Assembly: GCF_027988105.1 (NCBI RefSeq)
Contig: NZ_JAQJZJ010000008.1
Span: 186,001 to 250,000 of the forward strand
Length of the DNA: 64,000 nt
Direction of reading: 5' to 3'
Source: Pseudomonas aestuarii
GTDB taxonomy: Bacteria > Pseudomonadota > Gammaproteobacteria > Pseudomonadales > Pseudomonadaceae
Each line of letters begins with the position of its first letter. Positions within the stretch are counted from its first letter, which is position 1. Below the pieces are notes generated by a model. That model searched no databases. It saw only the letters and a program-made list of their open reading frames with translations, and was not told the DNA's origin. Below, piece after piece: positions 9,276 through 17,524 of the stretch. The translations under genes were made by a program, and so were the position numbers.

Positions 9276-9526
9276 AGCAGTTCCTCCAATTGGTTCTTCT
9301 TCACCTTGCCGGTGGCGATCAGCGGCAGGCTGTCGAGCAGGCGGATCTGCGGCACCTTGTAGGCCGCCATGGCCTCGCGGCACCAGGCCTGCAGGCTGTC
9401 CGCGGTCTCCGCGCCGCCCGGTTTGAGCACCACGAAGGCCACCGGCAGCTGGCCGCGCGGCGTGCCGGCCGGCCAGGCGGCGGCTTGCAGTGCGACCAGC
9501 TGTTCGAGGCAGGCCTCTTCGGTCAT
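9272..9526 (-). CDS. Stand-alone AMP-binding C-terminal domain protein (84 aa)
   Basis: This short protein corresponds only to the C-terminal subdomain of acyl-CoA/acyl-acid ligases (AMP-binding_C): PVAFVVLKPG, CREAMAAYKVPQIRLLDSLP, then PLIATGKVKKNQLEELL. The last block includes the A10 motif with the lysine that normally catalyses adenylation. The large N-terminal domain is absent. The start at 9526 has AGGGG about 9 bp upstream; an earlier ATG at 9559 is possible. Its stop overlaps the carboxylase start as GTGA, so the two are coupled. It may be the remnant of a ligase gene whose 5' part was lost, or a genuine small protein kept with the carboxylase. Confidence 0.72.
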   Translation of the reverse strand: MTEEACLEQLVALQAAAWPAGTPRGQLPVAFVVLKPGGAETADSLQAWCREAMAAYKVPQIRLLDSLPLIATGKVKKNQLEELL

Positions 9527-9594
9527 GGCGGTGCCCCTGTGGTTTTTGTCTGCGGGCATCTTAGGAGGCTACGCCGCCGGGCAGAACTGCTGCT

Positions 9595-9625
9595 TATGCA
9601 TCATCATCCATGAATCTCATGCATA
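9595..9625. promoter_or_regulatory. Candidate LysR operator (TATGCAT...ATGCATA)
   Basis: An interrupted palindrome with perfect 7-bp arms, TATGCAT (9595-9601) and ATGCATA (9619-9625). It lies in the 157-bp gap between the leftward carboxylase unit and the rightward LysR gene. Position and symmetry fit a LysR-type binding site controlling both directions. Confidence 0.5.
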
Positions 9626-9683
9626 GCTGCCTCCAACCCGTTGCCTGCTAGGCTCAGGGTCACTGCTCAGAGCCGGAATAACC

Positions 9684-10604
9684 ATGAATCAACCGCATGA
9701 ATGGTCGACACTCAGTCGCCTCGATCTCAACCTGTTCCGCGTGTTCGAGGTGATCTACCGTGAGCGCAACCTGACCCGCAGCGCGGTGATCCTGCACCTC
9801 AGCCAGCCGGCGGTGAGCCACGCCCTGGCGCGCCTGCGCGCGCAGATCGGCGACCCGCTGTTCGTCCGCGACGGTCGCGGGGTGGCGCCGACGCCATTGG
9901 CCGAGCAACTGGCGCCGAGCATCCAGGAGGCCCTGAGCAACCTGCGCCGCAGCGTCAGCGGCGGGCAGGCCTTCGACCCGCAGCGCGACAAGCGCAGCTT
10001 CACCCTGAACATGGCCGAGCAGCTCGAGCCGCTGGTGCTGCCGGCGGTACTCACCCAGTTGCAGCGGGTCGCGCCGCAGGTGCAGGTGCGCAGCAGTTGC
10101 GTGCACTGGGCTGAACTGCAGCTGGAGCTGGCCGCCGGACGGGTCGACCTGGCCATCGAGATCGCCCGGCCGACGGACGCCGAGCTGCGCCAGCGGCAAC
10201 TGTTGCGCGACCCGCTGTGCGTGATGGCTGGGCCGGCGTTCAGCGGCGAACTGACGACGCAGCGCTACCTGGACGCCGAGCACGTGGCGGTGACCTCACG
10301 CCGCCGCGGCATCTGCGTCGAGGACCTGGCGCTGGCCAACCTGGGCCTGGCCCGGCGCGTGCGCCAGCACTGTCAGCACTACCTGTCGGCGGCGCTGCTG
10401 GTGGCGCAAGGCGAACTGCTGCTGAGCATGCCCAGGCGCTATGCCGAACTGCTCAATCGCGGCCTGGGCAACCGCCTGCTGCCGATGCCGCTGGACCTGC
10501 CGCCGGTCACCCTCAACCTGTACTGGTCGCGCCACGCCGATGCCGAGGCGGGCAACCAGTGGCTGCGCGGCCAGTTGCTGGAGCTGGCGCGGTTGCAGTT
10601 CTGA
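9684..10604 (+). CDS. LysR-family transcriptional regulator
   Basis: A 306-residue LysR-type regulator. The N-terminal winged helix-turn-helix is clear: LSRLDLNLFRVFEVIYRERNLTRSAVILHLSQPAVSHALARLR with DPLFVRDGRGVAPTPLAEQL (about residues 9-75). The remainder is the periplasmic-binding-protein-like effector domain. It starts at ATG 9684, divergent from the AMP-binding_C/carboxylase pair, the classical layout for a LysR protein that controls its neighbour. As I recall, the P. aeruginosa homologue of the carboxylase (PA1400) also has a LysR gene beside it (PA1399). The inducer is unknown; an acyl-CoA or fatty acid is a reasonable guess. Confidence 0.92.
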   Translation: MNQPHEWSTLSRLDLNLFRVFEVIYRERNLTRSAVILHLSQPAVSHALARLRAQIGDPLFVRDGRGVAPTPLAEQLAPSIQEALSNLRRSVSGGQAFDPQRDKRSFTLNMAEQLEPLVLPAVLTQLQRVAPQVQVRSSCVHWAELQLELAAGRVDLAIEIARPTDAELRQRQLLRDPLCVMAGPAFSGELTTQRYLDAEHVAVTSRRRGICVEDLALANLGLARRVRQHCQHYLSAALLVAQGELLLSMPRRYAELLNRGLGNRLLPMPLDLPPVTLNLYWSRHADAEAGNQWLRGQLLELARLQF

Positions 10605-10711
10605 GTGGGCCCTGGCGGCAGCCGCGCCTGCTTGGACTAGGCTGACTAGGCAGCCGTGCACACCTGCTCGTGCGCATTGGCGCTGCTCCCGCGTATGAGG
10701 CCAGATTGCCC

Positions 10712-11524
10712 ATGGTTGACCGACACCTGTTCGGCGATGCCTATCAGCCCAGCCAGATTGCCCGGCGAGTCGAGGAAATGGGCGTGGCCAAGGCCCGCGC
10801 CGATACGCTGACGCTGTTCGTCCTCGCCGTGCTGGCCGGCGCTTTTATTGCCCTGGGCGCGCTGTTCTTCATGGTCGTCTCCACCGGCAGTACCCTGGGC
10901 TTTGGCGTGACCCGCCTGCTCGGCGGCCTGAGCTTTTGCCTCGGCCTGGTGCTGGTGGTGATCGGCGGCGCCGAGCTGTTCACCGGCAACAACCTGATGG
11001 CCATGGCCTGGGCCAGCCGCCTGATCAGTAGCGGCGAGGTCCTGCGCAACTGGACCCTGGTGTACCTGGGCAATGTGGTCGGCGGCCTGGGTATGGTGCT
11101 GCTGGTGTGCTGGGCCGATGTCGCCAGCCTGGACGGCGGCGGCCTCGGCGAGACGGCGCTGCGCATCGCCCACGCCAAGACCGAGCTGGGCCTGGGCGAG
11201 GCCTTTGCCCGCGGCATCCTGTGCAATGCCCTGGTGTGCCTGGGGGTATGGCTGGCGATGGGCGGGCACAGCGTCACCGACAAGATCCTGGGGATCATCT
11301 TTCCGATCAGCGCCTTCGTCGCCCTGGGCTTCGAGCACTCGATCGCCAACTGGTTCTTCCTGCCCTATGGGCTGGTGCTGGACGGCCAGGGGCTGGTGCC
11401 GGTCGAGGCCGCGTTGCGCAACCTGCTGGCGGTGACCGCCGGCAACATCGTTGGCGGCACGCTGCTGGTCGCCGGGGTCTACTGGCTGGCCTACCGGCGC
11501 GGCGTTCATGCTGGCGACGAGTAG
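10712..11524 (+). CDS. Formate/nitrite channel family protein (FocA/NirC type)
   Basis: A 270-residue inner-membrane protein with about six membrane segments. The start at ATG 10712 (MVDRHLFGDAYQPSQIARRVEEMG) fits the family's N-terminal amphipathic helix. Visible family motifs are GAELFTGNNLMAMAWASR and YLGNVVGGLGMVL. The segment GFEHSIANWFFLPYG contains the conserved pore histidine. FNT channels are pentamers that pass small monovalent anions such as formate, nitrite or hydrosulfide. It follows the LysR gene in the same direction after 107 bp but has no formate or nitrite enzyme nearby, so the substrate stays open. Confidence 0.88.
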   Translation: MVDRHLFGDAYQPSQIARRVEEMGVAKARADTLTLFVLAVLAGAFIALGALFFMVVSTGSTLGFGVTRLLGGLSFCLGLVLVVIGGAELFTGNNLMAMAWASRLISSGEVLRNWTLVYLGNVVGGLGMVLLVCWADVASLDGGGLGETALRIAHAKTELGLGEAFARGILCNALVCLGVWLAMGGHSVTDKILGIIFPISAFVALGFEHSIANWFFLPYGLVLDGQGLVPVEAALRNLLAVTAGNIVGGTLLVAGVYWLAYRRGVHAGDE

Positions 11525-11550
11525 ACCGGCGCGGCTGGCGGCGGCAGGTC

Positions 11551-12438
11551 TTAGTTGCGCCGCTCGACGATATAGCGGGCCAGCTCGCGTAGCGGCTCGG
11601 CGCTCTGCCCGAACGGGCGCAGCGCATGCAGGGCCAGGTCGCGCAGTTCCAGGGCATAGGCCTTGGCAGCGTCGAGGCCAAGCAGCGCCGGGTAGGTCGG
11701 CTTGTGATTGGCCTCATCCTTGCCCTGGGTCTTGCCCAGGGTGACGGTGTCGCTTTCCACGTCGAGGATATCGTCCTGCACCTGGAACGCCAGGCCGATG
11801 GCCTGGGCATAACCCTGCAGGGCCTTGAGCGCGCGCGGGTCGGCGGCCCCGCTGGCCAGGGCTCCGAGGTGCACGCTGGCTTCGATCAGGGCGCCGGTCT
11901 TGTGCCGGTGCATGATTTCCAGTGCCGCCTGATCGAGCGCCTGGCCGACCGAGCCGAGGTCGATGGCCTGGCCGCCGACCATCCCCGCCGGGCCGGCCGC
12001 CCGGGTCAGGCTGACGAGCATTTCCAGGCGCAGCTCGGCGCTGTGCGGGTTGCGCTGGGCATCGGCGAGCACTTCGAAGGCCAGGCTCTGCAAGCCGTCA
12101 CCCGCGAGGATGGCCACGGCTTCGTCGAAGGCCTTGTGCGTGGTCGGCTGGCCACGGCGCAGGTCGTCATCGTCCATCGCCGGCAGGTCATCGTGGACCA
12201 GCGAGTAGGCATGGATCAGCTCGACCGCGCAGGCCGCAGCATCGGCGCGCGCAGGCTCACCACCGAGGGCTTCGCAGGCGGCATAGACCAGCAGTGGACG
12301 CACCCGCTTACCGCCGTTGAACACGCTGTAGCGCATGGCCTGGTAAAGCCGCTGCAATTCAGCATGCGGGGCTGCGAACAGGCTTTCCAGAGCCGCATCG
12401 ACACGGCGCTGGCACTGCGCCTGGTAGGCCTCGATCAT
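11551..12438 (-). CDS. ispA: Farnesyl diphosphate synthase (short-chain prenyl transferase)
   Basis: A 295-residue trans-prenyltransferase that adds isopentenyl diphosphate to dimethylallyl and geranyl diphosphate. The first Asp-rich motif is VHDDLPAMDDDDLRRG (about 81-96) and the second is FQVQDDILDVE in the C-terminal half. GGKRVRPLLVYAACEALGG (42-60) is the substrate-binding loop, and it ends in ERRN. The start at 12438 overlaps the xseB stop by 4 bp, so the pair is coupled. In P. aeruginosa dxs follows directly. Here the convergent FNT channel gene lies only 26 bp past the stop. Confidence 0.96.
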   Translation of the reverse strand: MIEAYQAQCQRRVDAALESLFAAPHAELQRLYQAMRYSVFNGGKRVRPLLVYAACEALGGEPARADAAACAVELIHAYSLVHDDLPAMDDDDLRRGQPTTHKAFDEAVAILAGDGLQSLAFEVLADAQRNPHSAELRLEMLVSLTRAAGPAGMVGGQAIDLGSVGQALDQAALEIMHRHKTGALIEASVHLGALASGAADPRALKALQGYAQAIGLAFQVQDDILDVESDTVTLGKTQGKDEANHKPTYPALLGLDAAKAYALELRDLALHALRPFGQSAEPLRELARYIVERRN

Positions 12439-12677
12439 GCTTGTCGATCCGCGTCGAAGGGAGCTTCCTCCAGCTCGCCGTCGCGCTCCATAAGGATTTG
12501 CACTTTCTGCTCGGCCTGAGCCAGGGCGGCCTGGCAGTCGCGGGTCAGACGGATGCCTTGCTCGAAGGCGGTCAGCGAGTCTTCCAGCGACAGCTCGCCG
12601 TTTTCCAGGCGCTCGACCAGATTCTGCAAGTCGGTGAGGGATTGCTCAAAGTCGAGTGAGGCTTTTTTACGGGCCAT
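12435..12677 (-). CDS. xseB: Exodeoxyribonuclease VII small subunit
   Basis: An 80-residue protein beginning MARKKASLDFEQSLTDLQ. The start at 12677 is chosen over the in-frame ATG at 12686 because it matches the family start. The two-helix XseB pattern is plain: LDFEQSLTDLQNLVERLENG, ELSLEDSLTAFEQGIRL, CQAALAQAEQKVQIL. With XseA it forms exonuclease VII, which degrades single-stranded DNA in the cytoplasm. It leads the xseB-ispA unit; the 137 bp upstream should hold the promoter. Confidence 0.95.
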   Translation of the reverse strand: MARKKASLDFEQSLTDLQNLVERLENGELSLEDSLTAFEQGIRLTRDCQAALAQAEQKVQILMERDGELEEAPFDADRQA

Positions 12678-12814
12678 GGCGGGCATTCTCTGGCGGTGGC
12701 TCGGGCAGGAGTTGCAAGCGGCGCGACACTAGCAGAGCCGCGCCGCGCGGGCAAATCGACGGCGCTCGTACGGGGACGTTAGCCGGCGTGCACTGGGCCA
12801 GGCAGGCGCTGTCT

Positions 12815-13585
12815 TCAGCCGGCGAAATAGGTCACCCGGAAATAATAGAGCGTCATGCTGCCTCCGACCAGGATGACGAAAGAGCGCAGCAGCGCGGGCG
12901 GCAAGCGCTGGCCCAGGGCGCCGCCGGCATAGCCGCCGAATGTCGCGCCGACCAGCAGAATCGCCAGCTCGTACCAGCTGACCCGCCCGGCAATGATGAA
13001 GGTGGCCGTGGCGACGCTGTAGATCACCGCCGAAATCAGGTTCTTCAGCGCATTGGCGCGGCCCAGCGGATGGCCTTCAATGGAGAATGCCGCCAGTTGC
13101 AGGATGCCCATGCCGGCGCCGAAATAGCCGCCGTAGATCGACACGCCGATGTGCGCGGCGAGCGACAGTTTGCTGTGAGGCGGTTGTGCGGCTTCGGCGC
13201 GGCGCGCCGCCAGCCAGCGGCTGAGCCAGGGGCTGGCGGTGAACAGCGCGGTGGCGGCCAGTAGTAGCCAGGGGATCAGCTTGGCGAACACATCATCGCC
13301 GCCGGCCAGCAACGACAGGCCGCCGAGCAGGCCACCGCACAAGCCAGCGAGCAGCAAGGGCAGCAGATAGCGGCCCAGCGGGCGCAGCGAGGCCCGCGCC
13401 GCCCAGGCCCCGGCCAGGCTGGCCGGCCACAGCGCCACGGCATTGGTGGCGTTGGCCGTCACCGGCGGCAGGCCGGCTGCGAGCAAGGCCGGAAAAGAGA
13501 AAAAGGTACCGCCACCGGCCAGGGCATTCATGCCGCCGGCGGCGAAACCGGCGAGGATCAGCAGGAGGATGTCTGAATAGGGCAT
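12815..13585 (-). CDS. TauE/SafE-family permease
   Basis: A 256-residue membrane protein of the TauE/SafE/YfcA type with about eight hydrophobic segments. The N-terminal half has the family glycine motif AGFAAGGMNALAGGGTFFSFPALLAAGLPPVTANATNAVALWP in compressed form (about residues 12-54). The second half repeats the pattern: GGYFGAGMGILQLAAFSIEGH. Members are proposed to export sulfite, sulfoacetate or other small anions. No sulfur metabolism gene is nearby, so the substrate is unknown. It stands alone, with its own start region facing the ppa terminator. Confidence 0.88.
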   Translation of the reverse strand: MPYSDILLLILAGFAAGGMNALAGGGTFFSFPALLAAGLPPVTANATNAVALWPASLAGAWAARASLRPLGRYLLPLLLAGLCGGLLGGLSLLAGGDDVFAKLIPWLLLAATALFTASPWLSRWLAARRAEAAQPPHSKLSLAAHIGVSIYGGYFGAGMGILQLAAFSIEGHPLGRANALKNLISAVIYSVATATFIIAGRVSWYELAILLVGATFGGYAGGALGQRLPPALLRSFVILVGGSMTLYYFRVTYFAG

Positions 13586-13659
13586 GGACCGTGCTCACGG
13601 CAAAAGGAGGCAGAGTACGACCATGGGCACATAGTCAGCCAGTGCTGATCTGCGGACGT

Positions 13660-13685
13660 AAAAAAGCCGGCTTGTGGCCGGCTTT
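13660..13685 (-). terminator. Rho-independent terminator after ppa
   Basis: The stem AAAGCCGGC/GCCGGCTTT has a short loop and an A-run at 13660-13665 that is a U-run on the minus transcript. It lies 18 bp past the ppa stop. Confidence 0.85.
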
Positions 13686-13702
13686 CAGGGGGTGGTGTCA
13701 GC

Positions 13703-14230
13703 TTATTTTTGGTAAGCCGCCACTGCCTTGATGATTTCGGCGCGGGCTGCGTCGGCGTTGCCCCAGCCTTCTACCTTGACCCACTTGCCTTTCTCGAGGT
13801 CCTTGTAGTTCTCGAAGAAGTGCTTGATCTGCTCGAGCAGCAGCGCCGGCAGGTCGGTGTATTCCTTCACGTCCACGTACAGCTGGCTCAGCTTGTCGTG
13901 GGGGACGGCGATCAGCTTGGCGTCGCCGCCGGCTTCGTCGGTCATGTGCAGGACGCCAACCGGACGCGCGCGGATCACTGCGCCAGGTGCCACCGGGTAC
14001 GGGGTCACGACCAGCACGTCGAGGGCGTCGCCGTCGTCGGCCAGGGTATTGGGGATGTAGCCGTAGTTGGCCGGATAGAACATCGGGGTGGCCATGAAGC
14101 GGTCGACGAACAGGCAATCGCTGTCCTTGTCGATTTCGTATTTGATCGGCGCGTGGTTGGCCGGGATTTCGATGGCGACGTAGATGTCGTTCGGTACGTC
14201 TAGACCGGCTGGAATCTTGCTGTAGCTCAT
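13703..14230 (-). CDS. ppa: Inorganic pyrophosphatase (family I)
   Basis: A 175-residue soluble pyrophosphatase. The start at 14230 gives MSYSKIPAGLDVPNDIYVAIEIP. The family I signature appears as DGDALDVLVVTP (aspartates coordinating Mg), with YEIDKDSDCLFVDRF upstream and an active-site region KLIAVP and HFFENYKDLEKGKWV downstream. It hydrolyses PPi to two phosphates and so pulls biosynthetic reactions forward. It is monocistronic, with a clear terminator. A longer open frame upstream of 14230 is not conserved sequence and is not used. Confidence 0.97.
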   Translation of the reverse strand: MSYSKIPAGLDVPNDIYVAIEIPANHAPIKYEIDKDSDCLFVDRFMATPMFYPANYGYIPNTLADDGDALDVLVVTPYPVAPGAVIRARPVGVLHMTDEAGGDAKLIAVPHDKLSQLYVDVKEYTDLPALLLEQIKHFFENYKDLEKGKWVKVEGWGNADAARAEIIKAVAAYQK

Positions 14231-14306
14231 GGAGTGACTCCCGGGGGGGGCTAAAAAAGTGGCGCGATTATAGGCGTATTCCCTGGCAGTTGCTATGCCG
14301 GGGGCT

Positions 14307-15167
14307 CTAGCCATTGGTCGTGTGGCGGCCTCCTTTGGGCCTAGTGCGATAGTCAGGATGCGCCGCCAGCAGGCGCTGCAGACGCACCAGCGGGTCTTGC
14401 CGGTAGAACAGCGCCAGCTGCGCATAGACCGCGGGAAAGGCGGCGGCGAGCAGATCCGGGGCGCTGAAGAAGTACTCGCTGGTTACCGCGAAGAATTCCG
14501 CCGGGTTTTCCGCGGCATAGGCATCGATGGCGGGTTTGCCGTGCGGATCGGCGTCGAGCTGGGCGTTCAGGGCGTCATAGGCACTTTGCATGGCGCTGGC
14601 CCAGTCGCCGATGCGCATGCTGCCGTGCAGCGGCGGCAGGCCGTTGGCGGCGCCATTGAGCATGTCCAGCTTGTGCGCCAGTTCGTGTATCACCAGGTTG
14701 TAGCCGCCCCAGCCGCCACCGTTCTGCACACCAGGCCAGGCGAGGATTACCGGCCCCTGTAGCCAGGCTTCACCGCTGTGCACGCCGTTCCACTCATGGA
14801 CCACGCCGCTGGCGTCGCGGTGGCGTTGCGGGCTGACGAAGTCGTCGGGGTAGAGGACGATCTCGTGGAAGCCCTGGTACCAGTTGAGGTCGGCCAGGTG
14901 CAGCAGCGGCAGTTCGGCCTGGGCCGCCAAGGTCAGGCGGTCGGTGGCATCCAGCTCGACCCCGGGCAGCGCGCTCAGGTGCTTGTCGTGCAGGAACAGT
15001 AGGGCACGCTCGGCCAGGCGCTGTTGCTCGCTGTCGCTCAGGCCGTCGAGCAGCGGCAGGCGCTGGCGCACGGCAGCCCAGGTCGCGGGGGATATTGGAT
15101 GGCGGGCAAGGATGCGCCGGCGGCGCCAGGCGCAGAACGACCACATGGGGACAGGCTCGGGTTGCAT
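14307..15167 (-). CDS. Zinc metallopeptidase of the MtfA (M90) family
   Basis: A 286-residue protein with the zincin motif HELAHKLDML near the middle and ENPAEFFAVTSEYFF as the downstream glutamate segment. These are the hallmarks of the MtfA/DUF980 family. E. coli MtfA is a cytosolic peptidase that binds the Mlc repressor; no such link is shown here. Starts at 15167 or 15146 (MWSFCAWRRRRIL) are both possible. It lies between ppa and the divergent phosphatase-kinase gene, with about 100 bp between the two starts. Confidence 0.88.
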   Translation of the reverse strand: MQPEPVPMWSFCAWRRRRILARHPISPATWAAVRQRLPLLDGLSDSEQQRLAERALLFLHDKHLSALPGVELDATDRLTLAAQAELPLLHLADLNWYQGFHEIVLYPDDFVSPQRHRDASGVVHEWNGVHSGEAWLQGPVILAWPGVQNGGGWGGYNLVIHELAHKLDMLNGAANGLPPLHGSMRIGDWASAMQSAYDALNAQLDADPHGKPAIDAYAAENPAEFFAVTSEYFFSAPDLLAAAFPAVYAQLALFYRQDPLVRLQRLLAAHPDYRTRPKGGRHTTNG

Positions 15168-15267
15168 GGCTGCTCACCATAAGCGGCGCCTATGCGTGCG
15201 GCAAGCTGCAGCAAAGCGGCATAAAGGCTGCAATGTATTTTGCAGTGGTGCGTGGGGAGGGCCGCTA

Positions 15268-16863
15268 ATGTCGATAGAACGCATGGATCACCCTGCCGTC
15301 AGCCTGGTGCTGGGCGGCGGTATAGACCTGCCGCGCCAGGCGGCACGGGCGCGCGCGACCTGGCTGCCCGGGCGCCAGGGACGGCCGCCAATGTTGCTGG
15401 TGGCCTTGCTGTGGGCGCGTGAATGCCCCGATGTGGTGCAACAACTGGCGGGGTATCTGGATGCGCTGTTCGCCGACTATCGCTGCACGCCCGCGGGCTG
15501 GAGCGAGGCGCAGGCGGCGCGGCAGGTGTTGGCGGCGCTCAATCAGCAGCTGTTCCGCAGCCGGCAGGCGGGGCGCCGCGTGCCGCAACTGGATGCCGGC
15601 GTGCTGTTGTTGCAGGAGGGCGATGCGCAGTACCTGCAGGCCGGCGCGGTTGGTCTGCTGCGCTACAAGGGCGGGTCGCTGCAGAGTCTGCCGGGCCGCG
15701 AGGACATGCAGCTGGGCATGCAGGCCGAGCTGGCGCTGGTGCAGCACAGCATGCCGTTGAGTGCGGGCGAGGCGCTGTTGCTGGCGCCGCAACCGCTGCT
15801 CGACGTGGCCGATCTGGACAGCTTCCGCGCCGGCTGCGCGGCGCTTGCCGTGGAGAGCCTGTCGGGGGTGCTGGCGCCCTTGCTCCAGGCGCCGGGCGCC
15901 GCCGTGCTGCTGCTACCGGGGACCGCCGCAAGCCTGCCGCCAGCGACGCCACGCGAGCAGTGGCCAGCCCTGCGTGAGGCCGCGACGGGCAGCCTGGTGG
16001 ATGGCTGGACACTGCTTGGCGAGTGCCCGTTCGGCCCAGCCGGCCGATTGTTCCAGGCGCGCGACGAAAGCGGCCGCGAGGCCTTGCTGTGGCTGGCCAC
16101 GGAGGCGGCCGACGAGGTTTTCTGGCAGCGCGAATGGGCCTTGCGCCGTAGCCCGGTGGCCAGCTTGCCGCGGGTGCTGTCGTCGCATCGGCCGCGGCAG
16201 CAGGCCTTCATGTTGTTCGAACTGCCGGGGCCGGGGATGCGCAGCCTGGTCGATTGGGCCGCGAGCCATGGACCGGTGGATGGATCGACCCTGCTGGCCC
16301 TGCTCGATCAGGCGATTGCGGCCGTGCGCGCCCTGCAGCGCCGCGGCATGCAGGGGCTGTGGCTGGATCCGCGCAATATCCTCATCGGCCAGGGAGGACG
16401 GCTGTTGTTGCTGCCGGAATATGCCGCGCTATTGCCGGGCGTGCCCCGTCAGCAACTGCCCGCCGAGGCGATCCCGCTGGCGCCGGAGGTGCGTGGCGAA
16501 CAACGGGTGGATGGACGTGCCGATCAGTTCGCCCTGGCGGCACTGGCCTATTGGTTGCTCTGCGGGCAATGGCCGGAAAGCGCTTGCCCGGAAGGTGGGG
16601 CGGCGAGCCGTTACCTGCCGCTGGCCAGCTTCACCACGCACTTGCCGGCGGGTTGGGACGGCGTGTTGGCGCGGGCCTTGGCACCCCTGCCGGCCGCGCG
16701 GTTCGAGGCGCTGTCGGAGTTTCGCCAGGCGTTGCAGGAGCCATTGACGCATCCACCGCTCCCGGTTCGGCTCAAGCTGCGCGCACAACCCTGGCGGCTG
16801 GCACTGCTCGGCGCCTTGGTGATTCAGCTGGGGTTCGGTTTATGGCTTAGCCTGCTGGGCTAG
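15268..16863 (+). CDS. Degenerate PP2C-like plus protein-kinase-like membrane protein
   Basis: A 531-residue protein starting at ATG 15268 behind a strong GGGGAGG. Residues 1 to about 235 resemble the PP2C fold of Pseudomonas kinase-phosphatase proteins but lack the metal-binding DGxGG and SDG motifs. About 250-490 follow a Ser/Thr kinase pattern, but the key residues are changed. The VAIK lysine is missing in EALLWLATEA, HRDLKPEN is GLWLDPRN (about 362-369), and DFG is PEY (about 382-384). APEV, an activation-segment-like motif, and the helical C-lobe remain. The protein ends in one membrane helix (about 510-529). It is probably catalytically dead as both kinase and phosphatase. Its function is unknown, perhaps a scaffold or sensor. 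Confidence 0.62.
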   Translation: MSIERMDHPAVSLVLGGGIDLPRQAARARATWLPGRQGRPPMLLVALLWARECPDVVQQLAGYLDALFADYRCTPAGWSEAQAARQVLAALNQQLFRSRQAGRRVPQLDAGVLLLQEGDAQYLQAGAVGLLRYKGGSLQSLPGREDMQLGMQAELALVQHSMPLSAGEALLLAPQPLLDVADLDSFRAGCAALAVESLSGVLAPLLQAPGAAVLLLPGTAASLPPATPREQWPALREAATGSLVDGWTLLGECPFGPAGRLFQARDESGREALLWLATEAADEVFWQREWALRRSPVASLPRVLSSHRPRQQAFMLFELPGPGMRSLVDWAASHGPVDGSTLLALLDQAIAAVRALQRRGMQGLWLDPRNILIGQGGRLLLLPEYAALLPGVPRQQLPAEAIPLAPEVRGEQRVDGRADQFALAALAYWLLCGQWPESACPEGGAASRYLPLASFTTHLPAGWDGVLARALAPLPAARFEALSEFRQALQEPLTHPPLPVRLKLRAQPWRLALLGALVIQLGFGLWLSLLG

Positions 16864-16936
16864 GCGAACGCGCGCCAGCGCTGGCCTCACCCCAGCGGCC
16901 GGGCTGGCTTGCTGGGGTGCGTCGGCGCGGCCCCGG

Positions 16937-17392
16937 TCAATCGACGTTGATGGGCAGCACGTAGTTCTTGAACTGCTCGTCTTCGACGAAGCCGATCGAC
17001 TCATAGACCTTCTGCGCCACGTCGTTATCGCGGCTGGTGGCAACGCGCATGCGCACGGCGTTGGTTTCCTTGGCCATTTTCTTCGCGGTTTGCAGCAGGC
17101 GGTCGGCCACCAACTGGCGCCGCGCGTCTTCGGCGACGTAGATGTCGTTGAGGATCCACACGCGCTTGAGCGACAGCGAGGAATAGCTCGGATAGAGCTG
17201 GCAGAACCCCAGCAGCTTGTCCTCATCGTCGGCCAGAGCCAGGTAGATCACCGATTCCTTGCGGCGCAAACGGGTTTCCAGGAACTTGCGCGAGGAGTCG
17301 GGAAAAGGCAGTTCACCATAGAACTCACGGTATTTGACGAACAGCGGGGTCAGCAGATCCAGATGCTCCAGGGTAGCAGGGACGATACGCAT
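16937..17392 (-). CDS. GNAT-family N-acetyltransferase
   Basis: A 151-residue acetyltransferase starting at 17392 (MRIVPATLEHLDLLTPLFVKYREFYG). The GNAT core is visible as VYLALADDEDKLLGFCQLYPSYSS-type strand (beta 4 with KRVWILNDIYV), the acetyl-CoA loop segment EDARRQLVADRLLQTA, which replaces the usual Q/RxxGxG/A, and NDVAQKVYESIGF at the C-end. It fits PA4026 of P. aeruginosa, which also lies next to eutC as I recall. The substrate is unknown. It is separated from eutC by about 130 bp, and a shared transcript is not evident. Confidence 0.85.
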   Translation of the reverse strand: MRIVPATLEHLDLLTPLFVKYREFYGELPFPDSSRKFLETRLRRKESVIYLALADDEDKLLGFCQLYPSYSSLSLKRVWILNDIYVAEDARRQLVADRLLQTAKKMAKETNAVRMRVATSRDNDVAQKVYESIGFVEDEQFKNYVLPINVD

Positions 17393-17524
17393 GGCGAGCC
17401 TCGGTATTGGTGATGGGCTGGGCTGGCAGTGCATGAGCCATGCCAGTTAACACCGCGATGCTGCCTAATGCTTTTGGAAAGCGCAATCCAAGCAAGCGTT
17501 TGATCTGGTCTCGCTGGCGAAAAA

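Noticed and set aside
6180..9362. 1060-codon plus-strand frame opposite the carboxylase
   Set aside because: His/Gln/Gly-rich shadow translation with no family motifs; the minus strand carries the complete carboxylase.
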